A stretch of 64,000 bases of DNA from Paguma larvata (Eukaryota; Chordata; Mammalia; Carnivora; Viverridae). The notes beneath the pieces are model-generated. The model worked only from the letters and a program-made list of their open reading frames with translations. It ran no database searches and had not been told where the DNA came from. Shown piece after piece: positions 1-11,289 of the stretch. Each line of letters opens with the position of its first letter. Position 1 is the stretch's first letter. The stretch is taken from assembly GCA_030068075.1 (NCBI GenBank), contig CM057841.1, positions 48,649,030 through 48,713,029 on the forward strand. The letters run 5' to 3'. The translations under genes and the position numbers were made by a program.

Positions 1-362
1 ACCAACTTTATTTCGACAGTATACAAAAGCTTTGTTATATAGATAGTCCCATTACCTCCCTACTTTTGCTGATGATTTTATGTCCATCAACATAGATTTA
101 TAGCTAGTTCTTTATGATTTTTCTAAATCAGAAGGAAAAAAAGAATTATGAACAAAAAATACACGTGTATCACATATTATATTTACCTACATAGTTATCT
201 TTGCTAGGGCTCTTCATTTTCTTATGTGGATTCAATTTATTTAGATCTGATATTCTTTGATTTCAGCCTGAACGACTCTCTCTGGTAGTTCTTTTGGGGC
301 AGGTTTCTTCTCAGGATAATCTGTTGTTTTACTTATATACACATACATTAATTAATTATAAT

Positions 363-485
363 TAATTAATTTTAATGTAGGCTTCATGCCCAGCGCAGAG
401 TCCAATGCAGGGCTTGAACTCATGATCCCAAGATCAAGACCTGAGCCTGAGTTGGACATTTAACCAATGGAGTCACCAGGTGCCT
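363..485 (-). repeat. Old CAN SINE fragment
   Basis: Diverged copy in antisense orientation, ending in a SINE head (gtcaccaggtgcctg) with the tRNA-like 'cttgaactcatgatc' block. Confidence 0.65.
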
Positions 486-1142
486 GAAATTCTGTTGTTT
501 TTTAAAAAAATCCTAGAATGCTTCATTGCACCTTCATTTTTGTGGGATAATCCTGCTTGGCGTGGAATTCTTAGGTGAGTTATTTTCTTTTAATACTCTG
601 AACTGGTCATCCGACTACATTCTGACTTCCACTATGATGATAAATCAGCTGTCGCCCTTAGTGAATATCCTTTGTCCATGAAGAGACAGTCATTTCTCTC
701 TTGCTGATTTCAGGTTTCTCTGTTTTCTTTGGTTTTAAAAGTCTGATTATGATCCACTAGATGTGGACCTCTTTGAGTTTATTCTGCTTAGTTTGTTAAG
801 CTTCTTGCAGATTAATGTTTTTCAACAAATTTGGCAAGTTTCTGTCATATCTTCAAATATTCTTTCTGCCACTTTCTCCTTCTCCTTGCTTGCAAGGACT
901 GCCATTAAGCATATGTTAGCATACTGGATGATGCTCCGCAGGTCCCTGAGGCTCTGTTCGTTATTCTTCATTCTTTTTTTCTTTCTGTATCTGGACCAGG
1001 TAACGTCAATTCACCTATCTTCAATTTTGCTTCTAGACTCTTCTTTTTTTTGACTGTTCAAACTTGCTGAGCCCTCTAGTGATTTTTTTTTTCATGTATG
1101 GTACTTGTACTTGTCAACTTCACCATTTCTAGTTTGTATCTT

Positions 1143-1587
1143 TTTTTTTAACGTTTAGTTTTGAGAGTTTATTATTTATTTAAAAAAATTTTTTTTAATG
1201 TTTATTTATTTTTGAGACATAGAGACAGAGCGTGAGCAGGAGGAGGGCAGAGAGAGAGGGAGACACAGAATCCAAAGCAGGTTCCAGGCTCTGAGCCGTC
1301 AGCACAGAGTCCGACGCGGGGCTCGAACTCACAGACCGTGAGATCATGACCTGAGTCGAAGTCGGCCGCCCAACCGACTGAGCCATCCAGGCACCCCGAG
1401 AGTTTATTATTTAGAGACAGAGTATGAGCAGGGGAAGGGCAGAGAGAGAGGGAGCTACAGAATCTGAAGCAGGCTCCAGGCTCTGAGCCGTCAGCACAGA
1501 ACTCGACGAGAGGCTTGAACTCACGGACCGTGAGATCATGATGTGAGCCGAAGTCGGCCACTTAATCAACTGAGCCACCCGGGCACC
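1143..1587 (-). repeat. CAN SINE (outer copy of a nested pair)
   Basis: Starts with its T-rich tail at about 1,143 and resumes after 1,413 to its head at 1,587. It is interrupted by a younger SINE with a duplicated 16-bp target. Confidence 0.85.
1179..1397 (-). repeat. CAN SINE (inner copy of a nested pair)
   Basis: Full-length copy flanked by gagagtttattattta at 1,163-1,178 and 1,398-1,413, so it inserted into the older SINE body. Confidence 0.9.
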
Positions 1588-1767
1588 CCGTTTGTATCTT
1601 TATTGAAATTGTCTACTTGCTTTAGTTCTCTGAATATAGTTAAAAAGCAAATTTAAAGTCTGTCTGTTAAGTCCACATCTTGGCTTCTTCACACAGTTTC
1701 TGTTTTGTTTTTTTTTTTCTTTTTTTTCTATGCATGGACCCTATTTTCTTTCTATGTCTTATCGCAG

Positions 1768-1884
1768 TCTCCGCACTGTCAGCACGAAGACCGATGTGGG
1801 GCTCGAACCCAAGAAGTGTGAGATCATGACCTGAGGTGAAATCAAAAGTCAGATGCTTAACCGACTGAGCCACCCAGGCGCCCC
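1768..1884 (-). repeat. CAN SINE, truncated
   Basis: Only the head half is clear (gggctcgaaccc ... gagccacccaggcgcccc); the body is replaced by T-rich sequence. Confidence 0.75.
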
Positions 1885-4800
1885 TCATTTTTTCTCGAAA
1901 ACTGGACATTTCAAATACTATAATAAGCTAAGGCGGAAAATCAGATTCTTCCCTTTGTCAGGGTTTGTTGTTATTATTATCTCTTACAGTTGTTACTTTT
2001 TGTTTAGTGACTTTTCTGAAGTGATTCTATAAAGTCTGCATTCTTTGTTGTTATGTGGCTACTAAGTTTATTTGATTAGCTTAGGGGTTAGTTCATGACT
2101 GGACAGAGATTTGCTTATACATCTGGAATCAGTAAGTCTCCTGGTCTTTGCTGAGTGTGTGACTGTGTGTATGCTGGGACACACCTTCAGTAATCAGCCA
2201 GGCAGGTGACAATTCCTCCTGCTTGTGCAGCGCCTCAAGGTCAATAAAAGTTGAGAAATTAGTGCCTTCTCAGGTCTTTCCTAGGTGTGGGCACGGCTGT
2301 ACACAGCCCTTGGCCTACGTGTGGCCTTCTAGATTTCTAAGAATATGTCAGAGCTTTTCAAAACCCCTACGAAGATCTCATTCCTTAGCTTTTCCTTTTA
2401 AGCTTTTTGGTTAGTTTAGTTTGTCCCAATGGTTATGCACCACCTCAGGCAGCCTCGAGGGAAAAGGCTTTAGGCTTTTTAGACTGGGCCTAAGTGCTAA
2501 GTCAGCAATAGCCCTGCAAGTAGGATCTTCCAGAAAACCATCAAATAGGACAAAGAAAGAGAATTCTCTGAGAATGAGACTTTGAGGGAGCTCGCATTCC
2601 ATTCTACTCCCTCCAGCGGATGCCGGGCCACTGGTGTTCACTGGGATGCAGGCAGTTGGCCTTCACGGTTATCACTGAGCCCAGGAGGGATCTGGGAACG
2701 AGCAATGCCTCGTAGCTTACTGTTCTCACTGACATTCAGCTGTTTTGTTTTGTTTTTAATATTCACTCCCTGAAAATGCTATAAGTATTCGTTTAATTTC
2801 CAGAGTCCTGCAAGTTGATTCCAATAAGGTCTGCCAATCGTTTCAGAGGTCAGCCATGTTTGCTGATGCCACGGAGGTTTTCTTTTTAAAAAATGCTAAT
2901 AAGCAAGTGTATCAACTTATTTTTGGGAATTGTGTGTCAACAGCAGCTGTAGCTACCATGAGAATAGCACATAAGAACAGTATTTCCTAAGAAGATTTTA
3001 ATCAAATGAAATCCACACTAAAGTCAGGCTAACAGGCTACTGGTATGCATACTGAGCATTCCCACAGAAACCGGTAAAAAATTAAGTTATTAAAAAAACT
3101 ATTGAGCATTGCTTCAAGAGAGTAAAACACATTTACAAGGTCAGATTGGGACACAGGAAAGGGGACTATCATCGTGAGGAAGTGCTAGGGTATCTTTGGG
3201 AGTACAAGCTTGAAACCCAAGAAATCCTCTTTCCCTGCACTTATTATCTCTGAATCAAATGGTGTAAGTTCTTGCCCCTTGCTTAGTAGTCCCAGATTCC
3301 ATAAGCTCTGTCCTGTTCACAATGTATTTCCAAGGCAAGGTTCAGTCTCTCACAGAGGGAGTGTTAGAAGTATCTGATGAGTGAGTGATGATGCTGACCA
3401 CCGGAATCAGAATCAAGCAGCCTCAAACAAAGAAAAAGGAAAGCAGTTTGTGACCTTGGCTGAGAAGCCTGCTGGGAAAAATACCTCACTGCTCCGCTTT
3501 CTCCGACTTTGGCTTCTGGGTGGAGTCTGAGGCAAAGCTGCTCACCCTGCCCAGGCTCTCAGCACCTGGCCCGGAGAGGGTCTGTCAGGTGAATAAATGC
3601 CAAACACCACAATGAGAAATTCCGGTTAAGAAATTCAGAAGGTATAACAAGCAATCGGTCCTGGAAAAGCTCATATTTTTATGTGAATTTGGTGTGGCAT
3701 TTGCTTACAACACAAAATTCAGGGGAAAAAAAAGTTTTAATACCACATTTATCTGGTTCCAGAATCCATGTTCTCTCCACGTAACTGCACAGTCCCTGGC
3801 CCCTTAGATTTATTCCCTTTGTACAGACAAACATACAATTGTCAAATAGCTCAATAAACATCCTTCAACATCTAGATTCTGTAATCCAGTTCCTGAGCAC
3901 AGAAGCAATTTTCTGATCAGACTTTGGCTTCTGTATGTAAATACCTTTTAGGAGAATCATAGTAACTGTGCCAGCAAGAGAATTTGGTCTCTGTGGTATT
4001 TCCATTTCTCTCTGTAAATTGACATCTGGTTTATAAGTGTCACTCTCCTGTGAGTTGGTTAACACAGGGAAGTGTACCCCACCAAGAGCAATCAACCCTG
4101 CGCCCCAACTCCCCTCCCCCAAGTAAGTATATGAACAACCAAGGCTGAGGAATACTGTGAGAGGCATCTTGGCAGTCAGCCGGTTCCAGGGGAGATCACT
4201 CTCAACTCTCAGCCCAGTTACTTTGAAAGGGTCTCTGGGGAATAAGCTTAGGAATCGCCCGGGGTTATACCAATGGGTTAACAAGGCTTAGAGAAATAAA
4301 AAGCCATAGGATGCTCACACCCAAGTTTGGGTAAACATGATTCGTACCCTGAGAATAGGACGGTGCAAAGACACCCCGAGAATAGGGGGGTGAAGAACAC
4401 CCAAAATAGAGAGGGAAGGGCAAAGGCCCCAAGATAGGAACGGGTGCAAGGCTCCTAATACAGAGGTGTATGAGGTAAGCAAGATTAGGCATACAGAGCA
4501 AAAAGGCCCCCCAATTTAGTACTACAGCAGAGAAACTTTCACAGGAGAAAAGGGCCAAGTTAGGTAAAACAAGTAAATTGGACCATAGACTGCTGCGCTG
4601 CAGGCGAAGCAGCCACAGGGGAACTGTTAACAAAAGGGAAGGTGCCTTGTCAACCTTGAGGTTATTTCCCGTCTTCTCCCCTAGGCTAGCTAAGATAAAC
4701 AGACACGGTGCCTCCTGGGTGCCTCCTATCTGCCCATCTGCCTGGCACCAGGGTTTTGATTTATATTGATCCAAACCCTAAACACTGGATATCCTCAACA

Positions 4801-5499
4801 CCCTCCCTTTTCCCTCACGTTCCCAGGTTAATCCTTACAGTTTGTCTCTTTGTGCACGTCCATCATGTTTGTAAGCCTTCTGATCTTAATAAATACAGGG
4901 CAAGGACCCTTATTCAGGGCTCTTGTCTTTTCCCAGACATTAGCCATCTCTCTCTCCTATTTTTTAATCCTGTGTCCCACTCTCTTGCTAAGACAAGGGA
5001 GAGCTTTAGACTCAGAGTCTATGACAGGTATCCAACCTGCACTATAAGGTGCCTTCCCCTACGACATGAACATATGAAATCTTATTCTGCCATTATAATC
5101 AGAGGGAATGACACCTTAAAATAACAGTAACTTGCATTTGAAACTCTTGTTAACACAAAACGAAGCACATCATCCCTGATGGGTCACATTCAGAAAAGAC
5201 CAGGCTCCAGAGACTAGACCAGCTAGTAATAGCAACACCCTCCTCCTTTCCCCACACAGCAATCGCTGAATCCATGCAAAAGGATGCCAAATCCAGGATC
5301 AGAAGGCGCAATCCCAATTCCAGAGTTATTACAGTCAAAACACAAATTATTCCGTCAGCTTTCTCATTTGTAAAACACAGTAAACAGATGGCCTAGTCGC
5401 TGCTTGTGACTATCATCTCCTCATTTCCATAATGTTAAGAAAACAAATGGATGTGACCGAAGCTTCTCTATCTGCCTCTATAGAAAACAAGTCAGATCA

Positions 5500-5625
5500 G
5501 GGTTCTGATACCAGCTCAACTCCATCCTGCCGTAGCTGTGAGATCCTGAACAAAACACCTTCCCAGGGCCCAAGTTTCCTTCAAATATAAAATGAAGATC
5601 TTAAATTCAATCTATGTGAAATAAA
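5500..5625 (+). repeat. MIR
   Basis: Diverged MIR core with the 'agctgtgagatcctgaacaa' and 'caagtttccttc' blocks. Confidence 0.5.
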
Positions 5626-6029
5626 GTGTTTCAAATAAAAGAGGAAGTTAAAAAACAGACATGGTGTAGACACTGGTTACTGCTCATAATAACCCTGTCA
5701 AGACCTGACAGCTAAGGTCTTCAAGAAGCAAGTTCAAACCAAAAACTATAAAAGAAAATTATTTTGAACTCTGCAACACACTCTCAGGTGAGGAGGGGTG
5801 GCGTGTTCACTCACTTAGTGAGGTAAGCTCTAAATTAATTCACATTTTACTTTTCACGAGGCTTCTCTAAATCCGGCCTGCCTGTCTTCCAAAGTCTACT
5901 ACCCTGTTACATGGAATGCCAATGAACAATGGATCCTGGGTAAGTGTGGACTTAGCATACTTTCTCGATATGCCAGTGCTCTGAAGAAGAGCCAGCCTCT
6001 ACAGAAGCTGTTGCCAACAAACCACTGCC

Positions 6030-6180
6030 TGGCTTTCAAAGCACATCAGTGTAACTTAGGCTCTCAATTACTCTGTGAAGTAAATAAGGCAAGCACTTTT
6101 ATTTCCATCTAACTCATGAGGAAACGGGGGTTCAGAAAGGCTACCTGACTTGCCGAAAGTCACAGTGGCGATCGTTGGCA
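6030..6180 (-). repeat. MIR
   Basis: Antisense MIR: 'aactcatgaggaaacgg...cagaaaggc...ctgacttgcc' pattern. It abuts the RFWD3 coding exon. Confidence 0.6.
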
Positions 6181-6250
6181 GCGGGAGGGGCACAACCGGC
6201 ATTCGTAATTCCCAACTGGCACTAATCCCGAGATTCACACACAGTTTTAC

Positions 6251-6873
6251 CTGGCACGGTCAGTCCTCTGAGACCCTCCGGTTCTTGACCTGCGTGAAGC
6301 AGACCCCCTTGTCCTCCGGGCTCTCAGTGGCCCCACGTTGTTGTCTGAATGGGGCCTCAGGAATTCCAGCATGCCGTGAAGTCTCTGTAGCCCACTGATG
6401 AAGCTGTTCATTGAATCAAATGACGACACCTGGGCAGGGCGGTTAGCCTCAGATCCCTGCCCGTGCTCCTCTGAAGCTCCTGGATTAACGTTCTCCATGC
6501 TCTCTTCTCTCGCTGGCTCCACTCCCTCTGTTAGGTCAATAGACACCTGCGGAGCAGGCTGGAGCAGGGGCAGTCCCACCTGGCTGCTGGCCACTTCATG
6601 AGGAGCAGGCTGGAGCAGGGGCAGTCCCACCTGGCTGCTGGCCACTTCATGAGGAGCAGGCTGGAGCAGGGGAGGTCCCTCTTGGCTGCTGGCCACTTCA
6701 ACAGGTAGAGGCTGAAGAAGCGGTGGTCCCCCTTGGCTTCTGTCCACTTCAGGTAGAGGCTGGAGCAGGGGCGGTCCCCCCTGGCTGCTGCCCACTTCGG
6801 CAGGAGTGTCCTCTTCTGCATCATGATGCTCTAACTGCATCTGAAGACTATACTCCATTTCTTCATGAGCCAT
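6251..6873 (-). CDS. RFWD3: RFWD3 first coding exon (N-terminal ~207 residues)
   Basis: RFWD3 is a nuclear RING-finger/WD40 E3 ubiquitin ligase that acts on RPA and RAD51 at stalled forks, in Fanconi-type crosslink repair, and on the MDM2-p53 axis. This exon encodes only the N-terminal regulatory part. The start is ATG at 6871-6873 (MAHEEMEY, close to human MAHEAMEY as I recall it). Two bases upstream lies a good acceptor (ttccccag, exon from 6875). The exon ends at a donor GTAAAA (6,250-6,245), splitting an Arg codon after SQRTD. Residues ~29-110 are five 16-17-residue repeats of the type SSQxGPPLLQPAP. Then come an acidic stretch, the conserved FISGLQRLHGMLEFLRP block (~residues 168-184) and an Arg/Ser-rich tail. 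The RING, coiled coil and WD40 exons lie beyond coordinate 1. The frame is open throughout with no lesion. Assignment by recognition of the protein and synteny with FA2H. Confidence 0.95.
6550..6808 (-). repeat. Coding minisatellite in RFWD3: five ~51-bp units
   Basis: Five tandem units of 48-51 bp encode the SQ repeats (SQ serines at residues 30, 46, 63, 80 and 97 by my count). The two most C-terminal units, 6,551-6,601 and 6,602-6,652, are identical over 51 bp. The others differ by a few substitutions and one 3-bp deletion. From memory the human protein has three such units, with the ATM/ATR-phosphorylated Ser46 and Ser63 in units 2 and 3, so this species has two extra. Confidence 0.9.
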
Positions 6874-6985
6874 CACTGGGGAAGTAATATTTGTAAAAAG
6901 TATCAGTAGAGAAAACATGCCAGGTAGCTGATAAAATCACATCTAAGTCTACTAGATCTTCTGTTTAAAATCATCTTTGGGAAAG

Positions 6986-7200
6986 GACGCCTGGGTGGCT
7001 CAGTCAGTTAAGTGTCCGACCTCAGCTCAGGTCATGATCTCACAGTTTGTGAGTTCGAGCCCCGCGTCGGGTTCTGTACCGACAGCTCAGAACCTGGAGC
7101 CTGCTTTGGATTCTGTGTCTCTCTTTCTCTCTGCCCCTCCCCTGCTCATGTGCATGTGCTGTCTCTCTCTCAAAAATGAATATTAAAAAAAAATAAAATA
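6986..7200 (+). repeat. CAN SINE
   Basis: Full copy, from 'ggacgcctgggtggctcag' to an AAAAAAATAAAATAAAA tail. It lies just upstream of the RFWD3 coding exon in the intron. Confidence 0.92.
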
Positions 7201-8023
7201 AAAGATCATTCTTGGCATAACTGAGATTCTTCGAAAGAAGGTTTTAGTTACTAATTTTATGGCAGAAGTGTTTGGTAACCATTAACTCTTTTCCTCCATA
7301 ACAAGTACTTGAGTAACTAGCTTTCCAGCTTACCCTGTGAAAATGTGAAGGCCTGTGATCACAGTACTATCTTCTAAAACAGAAACACCTATGAAATAAG
7401 GGGATTGAACTATCGTATCTGAAAGTAATTTCCCAGACCTCCTGCAGTTCTTTGTCATGACCTGAATACAGATATTTACCAAAACGAATGCATATAACGC
7501 TACATTTGAATTTCGTAGGCTATATTCATCTTTCACAGCACGAAGTTACAAAGGATAAACAGAGAATGGACATTTCTTACACTTGCAAAATTAACTCAAT
7601 ACTAACTCAAAATAGAAATTTACCTAAGTTCTCCAAAAAGGCTGAATAATCTTTATTTGCTCCATCCTTGTTGTAACTTCTGTTTCCCCTCTCTAATGCC
7701 ATTTGTTAGCCCATCTAACAAATATTTATTAAGTGTCTGCTATGTCCCTTTCATTATTTGTTTCTTGTCTCCAACTCCATTATGTTAATCCACCAAGAAA
7801 CATTTTAGTATATGTGCTGCCGAAGCGAGTACCATTCAAGAATTATTTATTAAACACCTATTAAGTAGTCGGATGCCCCACAGAGGTGATTACAGGATAA
7901 AACCGTGTAAAGGATAAAACTGTAATGGAGTTTATATTCCAGTAAATGCGAGAATAATCAAATAAGTATGGGAATTATACATTGTGATATTTGGTTTTGG
8001 GAGTACGAGTAATGGAATACCAT

Positions 8024-8143
8024 TTTTTTTTGTAATGTTTATTCATTCTTAGAGAGAGAGAGAGACAGAGAGACAAGTACGAGTAGGGGATGGGCAGAGA
8101 GAGAGAGGGAGACACAGAATCCAAAGTAGGCTCTAGGCACGGA
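8024..8143 (-). repeat. CAN SINE, body half only
   Basis: T-rich tail, GA-rich body and 'cacagaatccaaag' block present; the tRNA-like head is missing. Confidence 0.75.
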
Positions 8144-8354
8144 GTATCATTTTAGACACTCTTTCAGAAAGAGTGAAACTTGTGCCCAGGCATGGAGGAC
8201 TAAAAGAAGCTGGTCATATGAACGGCCAAGGAAGAGTTTAAGAAGGGAATCCGTACACAGGTCCCTGATGAGCAAGGGTTTGGTAAAACTGAGAAACCAG
8301 GCAGATGTAACGAGCACAGTAATGAAGAGTGGAAGTATGGGAAGGGTTTAGTAA

Positions 8355-8531
8355 GGATTTTCTTCCTTTCCTTTCCTTCTTTCTTTCTTATTTGAATGAA
8401 AGAGAGAGCACTAGCGGGGAAGAGGGGCAGAGAGACTCTCAAGCAAGCTCTACATTCAATATGGAGCCCGACACGGGGCTCGATTTCACGACTCTGGAAT
8501 CATCAAGAGTCAAGAGTCACCCAGGCGCCCC
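8355..8531 (-). repeat. CAN SINE, diverged
   Basis: 'cacggggctcgatttcacga' and a 'cacccaggcgcccc' head on the antisense strand. Confidence 0.75.
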
Positions 8532-10838
8532 AAGAGTTTCTTCTGTTAGGAATGGACTGTAGGGGGAGCAAGACTGCAAGCGAGCTAAGCAGTTTACAGG
8601 CTACTTGTGGGAGTGCAAGCTAGTGGTCCAGAAGCTTGGGTAAGAGTGGTAGCGGTGGAGATGGAGAGTAGGAGACAGCTGTCGGAACTCTCAGCACAGA
8701 TATGCCACTTAAAACCATGGATTAAATTACCTACAAAGGAAAGAGATACAAGAAAAGTGGGCCAAGAACTCAAAACCGAGATGTTAACATTAAAAGGATA
8801 AGTCACAGGACAAGAGCCCAGAACAAAGACTGTGAAGGAGGAGAAAACCCGGGAGAGCATGGAAGAATGTTTCGAGGAGGGAACGGTCAACCGCGCCTAG
8901 TGCAGAAGGACGGTCACGGGATTTAACACTGCAGTGAAGACATGGAACCTGGAAAAGAGCAGGTCCCACAGAGTGATGGGGCCAGAGGCCACACTGGAGC
9001 GGGCTGAGTAGACAGAATTACATTAAACATGGCGGATGAAGCACATGTGTCTTTCTTTTTCTAGTCATTCCTGAAGACCCATGAACATGATACCCCCTTC
9101 CCACCAAAGGCATTAAAGAGAGGACAAATCACAAAGACAACGCAAATTCAAACAGGGCATGAGATAATGCAATTTTTACTGCAACTGGTAACTTCTTATA
9201 GAGCTGAAAAGATGAAACCCAAGTGACTGCAAAGAGGCAGTGAACGTGGGCTAAGAAGCAAGCGGACTCCTACTGAGGTGACTGCAGAAACCAGGCACCA
9301 CGGAGGACAGTGCTGAAACATGGAGCTGAAAAACAGGATTGGTTGAAAACCTATCTCAAACCAACAAAAGCCAGCCCAACACACACCCCCTCCACCTCTG
9401 CCGTAGAAAACCGGACGCTTGTACCAGACAGGCTTACGACCAGCACGGGTGACAGCACGGCGGTGAAAGCAAGGAGTTAAGTGAAAGCGTACAAACTGAA
9501 CAGTGTGAGACCCTTCCAACTCTTCCCCTCACCTTTTCCCCCTGCACAAATCCAGGACACGATATTCTGGCTTATATACGTCCCCCACCCAGAGCAGGAG
9601 ATTAGAGGACAGTTCTCTAGAAAAAAAGCTCAAGAAAGAAGACCTAAAAATACTGACAGTTGTGAAACCTCCAAGAAAATGGGCGAGGCTCTGTCCCTCT
9701 ATCTAACAGTAAAAGCCTACTGCTTGATAGCTTGACAGGGTTCACCACTCATACAGAGCTTCCAAACAGCTTCCCGGGGGAGGGCGGGGGCTCTCCTTAA
9801 AAAGGAATTAATAGCCAAGGACCAACTGACATTTTGAGTAAAGCCTCCAACATGAGGGAGAGACTACGGCAGGCAAACAGAAGAAACTTGGAGGCAAGTA
9901 AGGAAATCAATGCAAGAAACTGTAAAAAAACAAAAACAAAAATGCACACAAAAACAAAACAAAAAACTCCTCAAACTTAACAAGAAAAGAATGCTAGGGA
10001 GGAAAAAAGGACAAACAGGAAAACAAGAGCTCTCAGACATGAAAAATGACAGATGACAGCCAAAATAAAATATTTAATACAAGGATCAGAAGATGAAGTC
10101 GAGGACCTCTTCCAAAAAGGAGAATAAAAGACAGTCAAACAAGACAATAATAAAATTAAAATGTTGACCAGGATATTTGATTAACTGAAGTCCCGGAAAC
10201 AGAACTCAGAAGGCGGAGAAGAAAGTAAAACAAAATCTCTGGTCAAGGTGGAAACATAAGCTCTCCTCCCATTAAGAACGCCAGCACAGTGCATTTTCTT
10301 CAAAATTACATCAGACAGAAAAAAAGGTTATAAAGGAACCCACTATGATGCCATTTCTAGGACAATGAAAAACATGAAAAGCCATGCTACTAACTGGACT
10401 TACGAATATACAATAGCAGTATGTAGTATAAAACAAGTCTGGGCATGAAACACCAAATTCAGGAGGAGAGTTCAGAGGTACACATGCGCTTCAACTCTCT
10501 CTCTATATATATATCTTTCTTGTTTCTTAAAAAAAAAAGAAACGGATGCAATTATAGCAAAAGGTTTGTTAGATCTCGGTGGTGTCTGCAAAGGTTTTTG
10601 CTTTTTATTATTCTCTGTACATGTCAGTATGATTAAATATTGATATGAAATTTCTTCCCGTGTCAGTTCTCATCAAAGAGAAACCAGTTTTGATTAGAAA
10701 AGCAAAGCATACAGCTCAATCCAACCGATTCATCACGGTATACTCCGTAGCGACAAGTACACAGCAGGTGCTAAATACCTACTGAATTATCTACCACACA
10801 CCGAGCGGCAGTCTGGAGCAAAGCTTCCCAAACAGTGC

Positions 10839-10853
10839 GGGGGGGGGGGGGGG
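10839..10853 (+). repeat. Homopolymer run of 15 G
   Basis: Uninterrupted G15 in RFWD3 intron 1. Such runs are unstable and prone to sequencing error. Confidence 0.9.
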
Positions 10854-11099
10854 ATATATCCTCCAGCCCTTGGGCTATGGCAGGAGTCACTAGAGCCAAA
10901 AAAGCCACCTCAAGCCATGAGTATGAGTAGCCTTGTCCTTTATCTCAGCGTGCCATACAAATGCCATTTTCTATGCGTGATCTTAGAGTGGACGCTTAAA
11001 ACGTTAACTTCCCACTTGTCATCTTTCCAAGCTTTGTTACTCTGACAGAAGTCCATAAGAGCGGGGACGTCGGCCGCCAATTACAGGATAAGGGGCGGA

Positions 11100-11255
11100 A
11101 GCATGCAGTCGAGCCGATCTGGTTCAAATCCCCGTACTACCGACCCGTGGCACCTTAGACGGGTTTCCTAGCCTCTCTGTTCAACTTGTTCATTTCTAAA
11201 ACGGGGAATAAGAAAAGTATTTACGTCACAGGGTCGCTGTAAAGTAAAGCTGAAT
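11100..11255 (+). repeat. MIR
   Basis: 'ctggttcaaatccccgtact' then 'ctagcctctctgttcaactt' and 'gggtcgctgt' match the MIR consensus order. It abuts the RFWD3 CpG island. Confidence 0.65.
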
Positions 11256-11289
11256 AAAACTAAAGATCAGGTTCCTCCGTGAACGTGAA

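Larger units (their letters stand above)
490..2780 (-). mobile_element. L1, 5' region, antisense
   Basis: T-rich strand with the CTTCTTGCAG...TTCTTTCTGCCACTTTC style of antisense L1 ORF1/5' UTR sequence (about 700-1,140). It continues past two SINE blocks to about 2,780. Family and ends not determined. Confidence 0.5.
1..6250 (-). other. RFWD3 intron 2 (partial)
   Basis: No exon of RFWD3 was recognised here, including the next one expected (the LRAPLDAYF region of the human protein). The sequence holds an antisense L1 5' region with CAN SINEs (230-2,780), unassigned sequence at 2,800-3,850, a possible LTR-like stretch around 3,870-5,040, and two MIR copies (about 5,500-5,625 and 6,030-6,180). 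Open frames of 139 and 169 codons on the minus strand at 3,865-4,774 resemble no protein I know. Confidence 0.7.

Noticed and set aside
1150..1600. SINE tRNA-like heads as tRNA genes
   Set aside because: They are tRNA-Lys-derived SINE heads followed by a CT body and A-rich tail, not free tRNA genes.
6977..7186. Recurring short frames reading like [15 protein letters not shown]...PASGSV
   Set aside because: They are the conceptual translation of CAN SINEs and recur at dozens of sites; not genes.
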